Below, in pieces: positions 33,777-42,584 of a stretch of DNA of 64,000 nt. The notes under the pieces are model-generated. The model searched no databases. It saw only the letters and a program-made list of their open reading frames with translations, and was not told the DNA's origin. The DNA lies in the NCBI RefSeq assembly GCF_003386865.1, contig NZ_QTUA01000001.1:2790001-2854000 (forward strand), in the 5' to 3' direction. This stretch comes from Calidifontibacter indicus. GTDB lineage: Bacteria; Actinomycetota; Actinomycetes; Actinomycetales; Dermatophilaceae. The translations under genes were made by a program, and so were the position numbers. The first letter of the stretch is position 1. Every line of letters starts with the position of its first letter.

Positions 33777-35173
33777 GGTGCGCACCGTTCGGACAGGTAC
33801 CTGTTGAACTCCGCTTTGTCATCGAGAGAGACGAACTCGCGTCCGTGGGGGTCACGGTCCGGAAGACGCCGGCTCATGGGAACCGCCGGCCCCGGTCGGC
33901 AGAACCCGGTCAGTTCGTCAAAAACGTGAACGTACGCCTCGGCCGACGGGCGCCAGTCCAACGACGTGACCACCCGTAGGCGTGCGGTCCGGCCCATCTG
34001 CCGACGCAACACATGATCGTCCGCAAGTTTTTCAACTGCGTCGGCGAACGAAAGAATGTCTCCCGATGGCACGTAAGACACTGCCTCTCCGCCGGAGATC
34101 CTCGTCTCGGTGAGGTCATAGGAAACTGACGGCAAGCCGTACGCCATGTACTCCATGGTCTTGTTCATGGTCGACAGGTCGTTCAGCGGCGTGCAGAGGT
34201 CAGGGCCAAGACCGATGTCTGCGCCGCTGAGGTGCTCGGCAATTGCGACCTTGTCGACGCGCCCGGTGAAGGTGACGTATGGGTCGAGCCGAAGCTCCGT
34301 GGCCTGAGCCCGGAGTTGCTGAAGGCAGTCGCCAAAGCCCATGAGCGTCGCCCGAATATCGCTTCTTCCACGCCGGTGCACCAGTTCGTCCATCACGAGC
34401 AGCACTTGGTCGACCCCGTCTTGTGGGCCCATGATGCCGAGGTAGACCAACCGAATCTGATCTGGACGGCGTGGACTGACCGGATAGATCGGGCGCATCT
34501 GATCAGTATCAGGTCCGCTACGAACGACGGTGACTTCCCACGGTCGACGGCCCCCGCGTTCCATCGCAATCGACCGGTACGAGTCATTGGTCGAAATGAC
34601 ACGGTCGGCGGACCGCAGTGTCCGCCGCTCCAACCACTGGAGACCACGGTACTCGAGTTTCTTCAGGAGCCCGTGCGGTTCACCAAAGCGCGATACGAAA
34701 AGTTCGACATTGAGGTCATGGTGATCGAAGACAAACAGCACCCGTCGAAGTCGCCACAACTGAGCAAGCAACCAATAGGTGTCCGGCGGGTTGCACGCTT
34801 GGAACACGTCAAATCGGTCGCGTCGCCACACCTTCACCGACAGTGCGGCCGTACGGACCCAGCTATAACCGAATTCCCACGCATATCCGGCCAGACCCTC
34901 CGCTTCAGGCGCGGGCTTGTACCTGTAGATGTGCACACCCTCGAGCTGTTCGTACGACGGGTCGTGCGGGCCTTTGGGACAGATGACGCTCACTGTGTAG
35001 CCTCGGTTAGTCAGCGCCGCACATTCCAGCCACACCCGACGGTCCAGCGGCACCGGCAGATTCTGCACCACAATCAGCACATGTGGTCCCGTCGCACGAT
35101 CATCTTGGTCGTCACGGTGCACCGATGGCTCTTCCATCGAACGTCGATAGTGGTTATCCACTTCAGTGGTCAC
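33773..35173 (-). CDS. Glycosyltransferase family 4, WcaI-like
   Basis: A 466-residue GT-B enzyme. The start of the fold is VLIVVQNLPVPLDRRVWLECAALTNRGYTVSVICP, typical of exopolysaccharide GT4 enzymes, followed by FVFDHHDLNVELF and RVISTNDSYRSIAMERGG. The donor domain has IRLVYLGIMGPQDGVDQVLLVM, GFGDCLQQLRAQA, FTGRVDKVAIAEHLSGADIGLGPD and DLSTMNKTMEYMAYGLPSVSYDLTETRISGG. The GTG at 35173 has GGGGG upstream and removes an 18-residue unconserved lead. It follows the flippase after a 121-base gap, the longest break in this operon. Confidence 0.85.
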   Translation of the reverse strand: MTTEVDNHYRRSMEEPSVHRDDQDDRATGPHVLIVVQNLPVPLDRRVWLECAALTNRGYTVSVICPKGPHDPSYEQLEGVHIYRYKPAPEAEGLAGYAWEFGYSWVRTAALSVKVWRRDRFDVFQACNPPDTYWLLAQLWRLRRVLFVFDHHDLNVELFVSRFGEPHGLLKKLEYRGLQWLERRTLRSADRVISTNDSYRSIAMERGGRRPWEVTVVRSGPDTDQMRPIYPVSPRRPDQIRLVYLGIMGPQDGVDQVLLVMDELVHRRGRSDIRATLMGFGDCLQQLRAQATELRLDPYVTFTGRVDKVAIAEHLSGADIGLGPDLCTPLNDLSTMNKTMEYMAYGLPSVSYDLTETRISGGEAVSYVPSGDILSFADAVEKLADDHVLRRQMGRTARLRVVTSLDWRPSAEAYVHVFDELTGFCRPGPAVPMSRRLPDRDPHGREFVSLDDKAEFNRYLSERCAP

Positions 35174-35294
35174 GCTGCCCCCATTCCCCTGTTGTTTCTT
35201 TGACTGCTGCGACCCGAATCCACGCATTGCGACCGAACAGCTTCTTCGCGAAGCTGTTGACCGACCGAGCGATTATCTGGCCACCTCGTGATGT

Positions 35295-36818
35295 TCATCG
35301 CGCGATCGCCTGCCGTGAGCGTAGGGATCTGATCGCGCGACGGACGACACCGACGAAATCGGTAAGTGTCTCCCGCGCGACCAGCGAACTAACGACCAAG
35401 TGGGCCGCCGTCACCACGGCTGCCGTGGTCATGAGGGTCAACCACATGGAGCCGGTGATCCACCGCAAAGTGAGCCAGCCTGCAGTCCCAGACAGCATGA
35501 CGACGAGCACGACCGCACAGTAAGGACCGGCGAGCGAGCGCCACCCAACACACATGACAGCCCGGACCATCGCCGTTCTGCCGACGGTCGCGACTATCGC
35601 AACGACGAGGAAACCCAAGGCGATCGCAGTCAACCCGTGGCTGGCCAGTGCCATCGTCGTCGCAAGCGTCACCGCATCGGTGACGACCGCGTACCACAGC
35701 CATGTGCCAGGGCGACCTAGACCGTAGAACAGGCCGTGATCGAGCCACGCAGCGGTCGTGAGAGTGCCCGCGAGAGCAAGGATCTGAGTGACACCGATAC
35801 TTCCGGTCCAGCCCGGTCCGAACATGAGCGGCACGAGGACCGGGGCTGCAACGGCGACAACCGTGAGCGGGAGCGACAGTGCCAAGATGACCATCCGCAA
35901 TGACCGCAAGTACGCCGCACGCAGCCGCTCGGAGTCGGACCTAACAGCGGCGAAAGCAACATTCGTCACCGGAACAATCGCGCTTCCGCTCAGGTCTTGC
36001 ACCATTTGTACGAGACGCTGCGCGACGGTCATAAGACCTAGCGCAGCGGTTCCAAGAACTGCCGCAGTGACTGCTGCCTCACCCCATGCTCGTCCAAGAG
36101 CGACCACTTCGACGGCAACAACGAAACCACCGAACCTTGTCATGCTTGCGAGTTCGCGGTAGTCGAACTGAAAACGTGGACGCCAGCGGACGGTTACCCA
36201 TGACATCGCAGTCGTGAGCAACGCAGAAACCAACACCTGGGCGACAAGCGCCCAGACGCCGGCGCCCCGCAGCGCGAGAACAATCGCTGCAACCTGCGCA
36301 CCGAACGCTGCGACCGTCGCTTGCAGGGCAATGACCCTGAACTGCATTCTACGGCGAAGAATCGCGAGGGGGACGGCGCCAGCAGAGGTGATCACGACCC
36401 ACATCGACAGTGCCCGAAGGACATCGACAACTCCAGGAGCTTTGAACACACCACCCATGAACGGGGCGAATATCCAGAGACCGCCGCACAGGATGATTCC
36501 GGCGAGGCACGAGAACCACACTGCCGTGCTCAGCATCCGGTCGTCGGCTCGATCGGCTTGCACGATATAGGCGGAGAACCCCAGATCGGCGAAAAGATAG
36601 AAGAAAGGCAGCAAGGTGCCTGCTGCAGCCACTGTTCCGAAGTCCTCAGGCACCAGCAGTCGGGTGAGGAATGCAATGGTGACGAATCCGGTGAGTCGAA
36701 TGATCCACTTCTGCGCAGTGAGCCACAGGACGCCGGAAGCAGCCGCGCCCACCACATCGGTTTCTGGCGGCGCGGGTGTCTCCCGCGTCGCCTCCTGGGG
36801 CGGCCGGACCTCTGTCAT
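35295..36818 (-). CDS. Wzx-type polysaccharide flippase (MOP superfamily)
   Basis: A 507-residue protein with about 14 hydrophobic helices. The start, SGVLWLTAQKWIIRLTGFVTIAFLTRLLVPEDFGTVAAAGTLLPFFYLFADLGFSAYIVQ, is the classic signature of polysaccharide-biosynthesis flippases, and MTVAQRLVQMVQDLSGSAIVPV follows mid-protein. It moves undecaprenyl-linked repeat units across the membrane. The ATG overlaps the preceding glycosyltransferase stop (ATGA). With the Wzy- and Wzz-like proteins in this locus it gives a Wzx/Wzy-dependent assembly route. Confidence 0.9.
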   Translation of the reverse strand: MTEVRPPQEATRETPAPPETDVVGAAASGVLWLTAQKWIIRLTGFVTIAFLTRLLVPEDFGTVAAAGTLLPFFYLFADLGFSAYIVQADRADDRMLSTAVWFSCLAGIILCGGLWIFAPFMGGVFKAPGVVDVLRALSMWVVITSAGAVPLAILRRRMQFRVIALQATVAAFGAQVAAIVLALRGAGVWALVAQVLVSALLTTAMSWVTVRWRPRFQFDYRELASMTRFGGFVVAVEVVALGRAWGEAAVTAAVLGTAALGLMTVAQRLVQMVQDLSGSAIVPVTNVAFAAVRSDSERLRAAYLRSLRMVILALSLPLTVVAVAAPVLVPLMFGPGWTGSIGVTQILALAGTLTTAAWLDHGLFYGLGRPGTWLWYAVVTDAVTLATTMALASHGLTAIALGFLVVAIVATVGRTAMVRAVMCVGWRSLAGPYCAVVLVVMLSGTAGWLTLRWITGSMWLTLMTTAAVVTAAHLVVSSLVARETLTDFVGVVRRAIRSLRSRQAIAR

Positions 36819-38017
36819 CGGGCGTCCTGGCCGCGATGACCAACCACTTTGCGCACCACGGAACGCAGTTCGGGCCCGATATCACTGGCCCAATCAAGCA
36901 CCCCATATCGCCCCGCTGCGCGGTAAGTCTCTGCCAAGCGCTGACCCATCGCGGTGAGCCCGAAGGTTTCCTCAGCGAAGCGGCGGCCGAAGTCACCCAA
37001 GCGTGCGCGATACTCCTGCCTGTCGATCAGCGGCTGAAGCTGACTCGCCAGCATGCCAACTGCGTCGGTCACGACGGTCGAGCTCCAGTAGCTGTTGCGG
37101 GCGAGCATCGCAGCACTGCTCTCGTCGAACCGGCACGACCAACCGGACTCACCTTGGACGACGAGCGGCTTGTGGAAGGCCAATGATCGGGCAGCCGAAC
37201 CGCCCATCCCGAGCATGATGTCCGCCGCCTGGTAGGCGGGTCGTGGATCGGCCATCGCACCTACAAAGACGACCGCGCGGCGCCCGACGCGGTGGTTCAC
37301 GGCATCGCCGAGCCGCTCCAGTCTGGTGGCGTCTCGGCCTGTGCCGACGACGACCAAGGTCGCCTCGACATTGAGTTGCTCGACCGTCTGCATCGCCACC
37401 TCGATGGGTACCGCCTTCATCACCGGATCAAGGCGAGACACCACACCAATCAACAACCCGGAGAGCCGTTGCTCATGCCGGAACCGGTTTCCGGCCCGTG
37501 TGCATGGCCGGTCAGCCGCCATGTCAACCGGCGGGCGAACCAGAACCGTGCCTCCCGGCCGAGCCTGCAGCTCGTCGCGCAGATACTCCGTCCCGATCAC
37601 GAGCGGCATGTGGCATTTGACGGTGGGGTGCACTTCCATCTCGTACACGGTTTGCAGCCAAGGACGGCGCCCAAACCGCGCGGGACCCCAGTAGGTGGAT
37701 CGCGCCCCGCTGTCCCACGTACCGTAAACGTGGACAATGTCTACCGAGTGCTCCTGCGCAAGCCGATCCAACTGGCGCGCTCGGACCACCATCGAGTCAC
37801 TCGCATCGTAAACGTGGATCCGCGTCCCGTGCTTGCGCGCAACATCCAAGAGACTCGGCCCCGACGGTAGCGTCTTGGAATCGCCGATCAGCACCGACTC
37901 GAACCCGTGGTTGGCAACCTCGCGGGCCAAATCGAGCGCGTTCAGTTGAGTGCCGCCCAACTCAAGACTGTTGAGGTGCACGAGGACTCGCTGGCGGGCA
38001 ACCCGCATAGGCGTCAC
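36815..38017 (-). CDS. Glycosyltransferase family 4
   Basis: A 400-residue GT-B protein. The acceptor domain begins RVLVHLNSLELGGTQLNALDLAREVANHGFESVLIG and has VDIVHVYGTWDSGARSTYW. The donor domain shows GVVSRLDPVMKAVPIEVAMQTV, VVVGTGRDATRLERL, FVGAMADPRPAYQAADIMLGMGGSAARSLAFHKPLVVQGESG. The usual E-x7-E segment is weak (GGSAARSLAFHKP), so donor binding may differ from standard GT4. The GTG at 38017 overlaps the aminotransferase stop (GTGA). Confidence 0.8.
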   Translation of the reverse strand: MTPMRVARQRVLVHLNSLELGGTQLNALDLAREVANHGFESVLIGDSKTLPSGPSLLDVARKHGTRIHVYDASDSMVVRARQLDRLAQEHSVDIVHVYGTWDSGARSTYWGPARFGRRPWLQTVYEMEVHPTVKCHMPLVIGTEYLRDELQARPGGTVLVRPPVDMAADRPCTRAGNRFRHEQRLSGLLIGVVSRLDPVMKAVPIEVAMQTVEQLNVEATLVVVGTGRDATRLERLGDAVNHRVGRRAVVFVGAMADPRPAYQAADIMLGMGGSAARSLAFHKPLVVQGESGWSCRFDESSAAMLARNSYWSSTVVTDAVGMLASQLQPLIDRQEYRARLGDFGRRFAEETFGLTAMGQRLAETYRAAGRYGVLDWASDIGPELRSVVRKVVGHRGQDAR

Positions 38018-39129
38018 CTAACCGAATCCTCAAGGGCGGCACATACCCGCTCCTGCTGCCCCGCATTCAAATGCGGATGCATCGGCAGAGACAGGATCTG
38101 GTCTGCTGCGCGTTCGGTGACCGGGAAGGCACCCGGGCCGTAACCGAGGCCGGCGAAGGCCGCCGAGAGATGAACCGGACGGGGGTAATGCAGTGCGGCG
38201 CCGATTCCCGTCTGGTGGAGCTGCTCCAACACCCGATCCCGCTCGTCGACGCGGATCACGTACAGATGCCAGACGTGCTCGTTGCCATCAGCCACGACCG
38301 GGAGACGCACCTCGTCGACGTCGCCGAGCAACTCTGCGTAGAGCGCTGCTGCGTCCCGCCGCGCGTCGTTCCAGTCGGAGAGGCGAGCGAGCTTGTGCCG
38401 CAACACGATTGACTGGATCGCGTCGAGCCTGGAGTTCACTCCGAAGACGTCGTGCTCATACTTGCGCTCCGACCCGTGGTTGCCGATCATCCGCACCCGC
38501 CGGGCAAGTTCGGCGTCGTTCGTCGTGACCGCCCCCGCGTCGCCGGCCGCCCCGAGGTTCTTACCCGGATAGAAGCTCGTCGCGGCAATCGTGCCCAGGC
38601 CGCCCGACACCGCTCCGAAACGCGTCGCACCCTGTGACTGCGCCGCGTCCTCGACGATCGCGATCCCCGGTGCAGCCGTGGCGATCTGCTCCACCGGTGC
38701 GATCTGACCATAAAGGTGCACCGGCACGACGGCAGCGGTCCGAGGGGTGATCGCCGCCGCGACGGCCTGCGGATCGATGAGCAGGGTCTCGTCGTCGACG
38801 TCAACCAGCACCGGTGTTGCCCCGGCTCGGACAATGGCCTCAACCGTGGCGACGAAGGTGTTCGCTGCGGTGATCACCTCGTCCCCCTGGCCTATGCCGA
38901 GGGCGCGCAGCGCGAGTTCCACCGCGTCGGTTCCGTTGCCGACACCCACGCAGTGGTCGACGCCGCAGAACCGTGCATACGCCTGCTCGAACGCCGCGAC
39001 ATGCGGACCGCCGACGAAACCGGCGGTTGCGAAGACCTGCGCGAGGTCGGCGTTGACCGCCTCTGCGACTTCGGCGTGCTGCGCGACGAGGTCGAGGAAC
39101 GGGACGGTCGTGGACGTGCTGGTTGTCAT
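38014..39129 (-). CDS. DegT/DnrJ/EryC1/StrS aminotransferase, C3-type (QdtB/WbpE-like)
   Basis: PLP-dependent sugar aminotransferase of 371 aa. It begins VPFLDLVAQHAEV and has GVGNGTDAVELALRALGIGQGDEVITAANTFVA, PVHLYGQIAPV, VEDAAQSQGA and the PLP-lysine motif SFYPGKNLGAAGDAGAV. The FLDL start, HLYGQ and FYPGKNLGA patterns are typical of enzymes that aminate 3-keto nucleotide sugars (QdtB, FdtB, WbpE/WlbC). The ATG at 39129 overlaps the upstream aminotransferase stop (ATGA). It fits the WlbA-like dehydrogenase and WbpD-like acetyltransferase; C3 specificity is inferred. Confidence 0.86.
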   Translation of the reverse strand: MTTSTSTTVPFLDLVAQHAEVAEAVNADLAQVFATAGFVGGPHVAAFEQAYARFCGVDHCVGVGNGTDAVELALRALGIGQGDEVITAANTFVATVEAIVRAGATPVLVDVDDETLLIDPQAVAAAITPRTAAVVPVHLYGQIAPVEQIATAAPGIAIVEDAAQSQGATRFGAVSGGLGTIAATSFYPGKNLGAAGDAGAVTTNDAELARRVRMIGNHGSERKYEHDVFGVNSRLDAIQSIVLRHKLARLSDWNDARRDAAALYAELLGDVDEVRLPVVADGNEHVWHLYVIRVDERDRVLEQLHQTGIGAALHYPRPVHLSAAFAGLGYGPGAFPVTERAADQILSLPMHPHLNAGQQERVCAALEDSVR

Positions 39130-40271
39130 CGATCGGTCTCCGTCGTGAGTGCAGTGCGGATGGCACTGATGACCCGGTCCTGCGACGCGTCGGTCATCTG
39201 GTGGAAGAGCGGAAGAATGAGGGTGTTGCCCGTGAGCCGTTCGCTCACCGGAAGTTGGGCGTGCGCCATGCCCGCGTAGGCGGGCTGGCGATGAGCGGAC
39301 ATGATTCCCCGACGTGCCGAGATGTCGGTGTCGGCCAACGCCGCGAGCAAGGCGTCCCGATCGACCCGCGCATCCGGCAGCAGCTCGATCCAGAACGACT
39401 GGAAGTTGCTCGTCCCCCACTCAGGGTCGTGCACACACCGCACCCCGGCCAGATCGGACAACGCCGCCGCGTAGCGGGCAGCGAGCCCGCGCCGTCGTGC
39501 CACGACCTCGTCGAGCCGGCCCAGTTGCACGATCCCGACCGCCGCCTGCAGGTCGGTCATGCGGTAGTTGTAGCCGATCTCGAGATACTCCTCGGCAGGC
39601 GCGAGCACCCGTCCGTGCCGTTGTGCCGCACTCACACTCATCGCGTGTTCGCGAAGCCGTTTCGCACGTTCTGCCCACTGCGGCCGGGAGGTCGTCAGCA
39701 TCCCGCCCTCGCCGGTGGTGACGATCTTGCGCGGGTGGAACGACCACGCCGCCACCTCGGCGCCCGCGCCGACCGGTCGCCCCCGATAGGTGGAACCGGC
39801 CCCGCACGCGGCGTCCTCGACCACGACGATGCCCAGCGGGTCACACACCTGGCGGATGCCGTCGAGGTCGACCGGAACCCCGCCCTGGTCGACGGCGATG
39901 ACAGCCGTCGTGTGCGGCCCGATCGCTGCCTTGACCGTGTCACCCGTCAGGTTGCCCGTGCACGGATCGACGTCGGCGAACACCGGCCTGGCACCGACGT
40001 AGGTCGGCGCGTTACTGGTGGCGATGAACGAGAACGACGGAACGACCACCTCGTCGCCCGCCTGCACCCCCGCGACGATCAACGCGAGGTGCAACGCGGT
40101 CGTGCAACTCGACGTGGCGACCGCGTGCTCCGCCTGCATGCGGGCGGAGAACTCGGTCTCGAACTCGGCAACCTTCGGCCCCTGCGCCACCCACCCGGAC
40201 TCGATGACGGCAGTGACCGCGGCGATCTCGTCCGCACCCATCCACGGCTGCATGACGTTGATGCGAGACAT
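39126..40271 (-). CDS. DegT/DnrJ/EryC1/StrS aminotransferase, C4-type (PglE/ArnB-like)
   Basis: A second PLP-dependent sugar aminotransferase, 381 aa, clearly different from its neighbour. It shows GWVAQGPKVAEFETEF, SSCTTALHLALIVAGVQAGDEVVVPSFSFIA, VEDAACGAGSTYRG, and the PLP-lysine motif SFHPRKIVTTGEGGMLTT, then GYNYRMTDLQAAVG. SFHPRK-x-TTGEGG is characteristic of 4-keto sugar aminotransferases (ArnB, PglE, PseC-like). No obvious 4,6-dehydratase is in the window, so its keto-sugar would come from elsewhere. It follows the epimerase by three bases. Confidence 0.86.
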   Translation of the reverse strand: MSRINVMQPWMGADEIAAVTAVIESGWVAQGPKVAEFETEFSARMQAEHAVATSSCTTALHLALIVAGVQAGDEVVVPSFSFIATSNAPTYVGARPVFADVDPCTGNLTGDTVKAAIGPHTTAVIAVDQGGVPVDLDGIRQVCDPLGIVVVEDAACGAGSTYRGRPVGAGAEVAAWSFHPRKIVTTGEGGMLTTSRPQWAERAKRLREHAMSVSAAQRHGRVLAPAEEYLEIGYNYRMTDLQAAVGIVQLGRLDEVVARRRGLAARYAAALSDLAGVRCVHDPEWGTSNFQSFWIELLPDARVDRDALLAALADTDISARRGIMSAHRQPAYAGMAHAQLPVSERLTGNTLILPLFHQMTDASQDRVISAIRTALTTETDR

Positions 40272-40274
40272 CGC

Positions 40275-41270
40275 TCAGACCGCCCCCACGCTGCGCCCGG
40301 CAGAGATCTCCGCGCGCAGCGGTTGCCACCACTCGACCAATTGGCGCAGCCCCTCTTGGAGTCCGATCTCGGTGCGGAACCCCAGGTCGCGCTCGGCCGC
40401 ACGGGTGTCGGCCAGGCGGCGCACCACCCCGTTGACCGCACGCTCCGGTCCGTGCTCTACGCCCAGATCGGAGCCCATCACCGACAACAGGGCCTGAGCG
40501 AGTTCGAGCAGGCTGGTCTCGGTGCCGCTCGCAACGTTGTAGATTCCTTCGCGCACGTCGCTCGCTGCGGCGAGGATGTTGGCTCTGGCGACGTCACCGG
40601 CGACGACGAAGTCCATCGTCTGCTGACCGTCGCCGAAGATGAGCGGCGGTTGCCCATCGGCGATGCGTTCCATCCATCGCACGAGCACCTCGGTGTAGAG
40701 GCCGTGGACGTCCATCCTCGGTCCGTAGACGTTGAAGTAACGCAGGCCGACGTAGTCGAGGCCGTGCATCGCACGGAAGCTGCGTGCCATGCCTTCGTTG
40801 AACGACTTCGCCGCACCGTAGAAGGTGTCGTTGTTGTGGTGGTGATGCTGCTCGTCCGTCGGGAACTGCTCGGCCATGCCGTAGACAGACGCGGACGACG
40901 CGAAGATCAGTTTCTCGACCTTGTGGTCGGCGGCCGCTTCGATCACGTTGAAAGCACCGTCCACCAACACCTCGAGCGCCAGGCGTGGTTCCTCGGCACA
41001 CTGCGTGATGCGAATCGCTGCCTGGTGGAAGACGAGGTCGGTGCCGGCGACGAGGTCGTTGACGGTGTCGCGACTGCGAATATCGCCCTCGACCAGTTCC
41101 ACCTTGCCGGTGGCCATCGCGTCGTCGAGGTTCGCCCGTCGCCCGCGCACCAGGTTGTCGAGCACCACGACACGTGCCGCGCCGGCATCGAGCAGCTGGT
41201 CGACGATGGTCGAACCGATCGTGCCGGCACCGCCGGTCACCAGCGCGGTGGCGCCTTCGAACCGGCTCAC
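40275..41270 (-). CDS. NAD-dependent nucleotide-sugar epimerase/dehydratase (extended SDR)
   Basis: A 331-residue extended short-chain dehydrogenase. The NAD-binding motif VTGGAGTIGS is at residues 11-20; FASSASVYG and the catalytic YGAAK (Tyr/Lys) are near residues 125-155, with YFNVYGPRM and FVVAGDVARANILAA after them. It resembles UDP-glucose/UDP-GlcNAc 4-epimerases (GalE/WbpP) in these blocks. An HHHH run at about residue 143 just before the active site is odd. The GTG start overlaps the dehydrogenase stop (GTGA). Exact reaction is not determined by motifs. Confidence 0.84.
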   Translation of the reverse strand: MSRFEGATALVTGGAGTIGSTIVDQLLDAGAARVVVLDNLVRGRRANLDDAMATGKVELVEGDIRSRDTVNDLVAGTDLVFHQAAIRITQCAEEPRLALEVLVDGAFNVIEAAADHKVEKLIFASSASVYGMAEQFPTDEQHHHHNNDTFYGAAKSFNEGMARSFRAMHGLDYVGLRYFNVYGPRMDVHGLYTEVLVRWMERIADGQPPLIFGDGQQTMDFVVAGDVARANILAAASDVREGIYNVASGTETSLLELAQALLSVMGSDLGVEHGPERAVNGVVRRLADTRAAERDLGFRTEIGLQEGLRQLVEWWQPLRAEISAGRSVGAV

Positions 41271-42322
41271 TGCGCCACCGCCATCGGCCGGGTGCCCATG
41301 TCGATGAACGCGCCACCGGCTTGCTGACTTCGGCTCGCTGCGCTGAGCACCTCGAGCACCCGCTGGCCGCCGCGTCCATCGGTCAACGGTGGACGGTTCT
41401 CCCTGATCGCGGCGGCGAACTCGGTGACCATGCCCATCAGCGCCTCCCGTTCCGGGAGGGCTGGAGCGTGCATGTCCCCCAGTCGGTAGCTGACGTTGAC
41501 CTTGCGTTTGGTGTCAGCACTCACGCCGCCCATCGGCGAGAGGTCCACGCCACGGTCGTAGACCGAGATCCGCTGCTGTGGGTTCAGGTCGTCCCACACG
41601 ACGGTGCGGCGACTCCCACCGATCACCATGTGGCGAATCTTGGTGGGGCTCAACCAGTTCACGTGAACCCCCGCAATCGCGCCACCGGGCAGCGGCAGGC
41701 TCAGATAGCCCAGGCAGGCAACGCCTGCGCCGATCGGATCGGCCCCGTGAGCAGCAACGCCGATGGGTCGCAGCCCGCCGGGCAGCACGAAGTCGAGGAT
41801 CGACAGGTCGTGCGGTGCAAGGTCCCAGAACACGTCGACGTCGGGTTGCACCAGACCGAGGTTGATCCGCACGGAGTCGACGAACAGCACGTCCCCGAGG
41901 TCGCCGCCGGCGACCAGGTCACGCAGGTACTGCACCGCCGGGGTGTAACAGAAGGTGTGGTCGCACATCAGGGTGCGGCCGTACTCGTCGGCGAGCCGGA
42001 CCAGTTCGGCTGCTTCCTCCGTGCTTGCGGCGAGCGGCTTCTCCAGTAGGACGTGCCGCCCCGCGTGAAGGGCGGCACGCCCGATCGGTGCGTGGGTGGA
42101 GGCGGGCGTCGCGATCGCTACCGCCTCCACACCTTCGTCGGCGAGGACCTCCTCGAACTCAGTCGTCACCCGCACCCCGGAGTACCGATCCGCAACCCGG
42201 TGGGCCCGCTCCTGGTCCAGGTCACACAACCATCTGAGGTCGAAGTCCTGGCTCGCGTACAGGTTCCGGACCAGATTCGGCCCCCAGTAACCCGCCCCCA
42301 CTACTGCAATTCCGATCGGCAC
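41267..42322 (-). CDS. Gfo/Idh/MocA-family dehydrogenase, WlbA/WbpB-like
   Basis: A 351-residue NAD(P)-dependent sugar oxidoreductase. It has GIAVVGAGYWGPNLVRN at the start, VAIATPASTHAPIGRAALHAGRHVLLEKPLA (the EKP motif) near residue 95, and LMCDHTFCYTPAVQYLRDLV, DVFWDLAPHDLSILDFVL. This pattern matches WlbA/WbpB, which oxidise C3 of UDP-GlcNAcA. The GTG at 42322 has a strong GGGGAGG six bases upstream, so the long upstream ORF extension is not coding. It is first in the minus-strand operon of ten genes ending with the ACP. Confidence 0.87.
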   Translation of the reverse strand: MPIGIAVVGAGYWGPNLVRNLYASQDFDLRWLCDLDQERAHRVADRYSGVRVTTEFEEVLADEGVEAVAIATPASTHAPIGRAALHAGRHVLLEKPLAASTEEAAELVRLADEYGRTLMCDHTFCYTPAVQYLRDLVAGGDLGDVLFVDSVRINLGLVQPDVDVFWDLAPHDLSILDFVLPGGLRPIGVAAHGADPIGAGVACLGYLSLPLPGGAIAGVHVNWLSPTKIRHMVIGGSRRTVVWDDLNPQQRISVYDRGVDLSPMGGVSADTKRKVNVSYRLGDMHAPALPEREALMGMVTEFAAAIRENRPPLTDGRGGQRVLEVLSAASRSQQAGGAFIDMGTRPMAVAQ

Positions 42323-42584
42323 AATGCCTCCCCGCTTCGTGGCACCACCGGAATGAACCAGTGCTTGTACCACATTCTTCAAACGGCCAGTCGGCCGCCC
42401 CCATCGAAGATTGTTTCGGTCCAGGACACATCCCGCAGGAGATTCGGAAAATCCGTCGTTCCGGTGAGATGGGACGCCGCCTGAACCGCACCGATCCGCA
42501 TTCGGCAAACCCCGTACCGGCGTGATTCCGCGGCACTAGCATGAATCTGTCCGGCCCTCTCGGGTCGGCAGATGGGGGCATCGC

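Noticed and set aside
36815-38017. Sialic-acid/teichoic-acid glycerol-phosphotransferase instead of GT4
   Set aside because: The GT-B acceptor start (LELGGTQLNALDLAREV) and domain layout fit GT4; no TagB/F motifs are seen.
39123-41327. 734-codon plus-strand frame opposite the aminotransferase and epimerase genes
   Set aside because: Arg/His-rich antisense shadow; the minus strand carries clear conserved enzymes with overlapping starts and stops.
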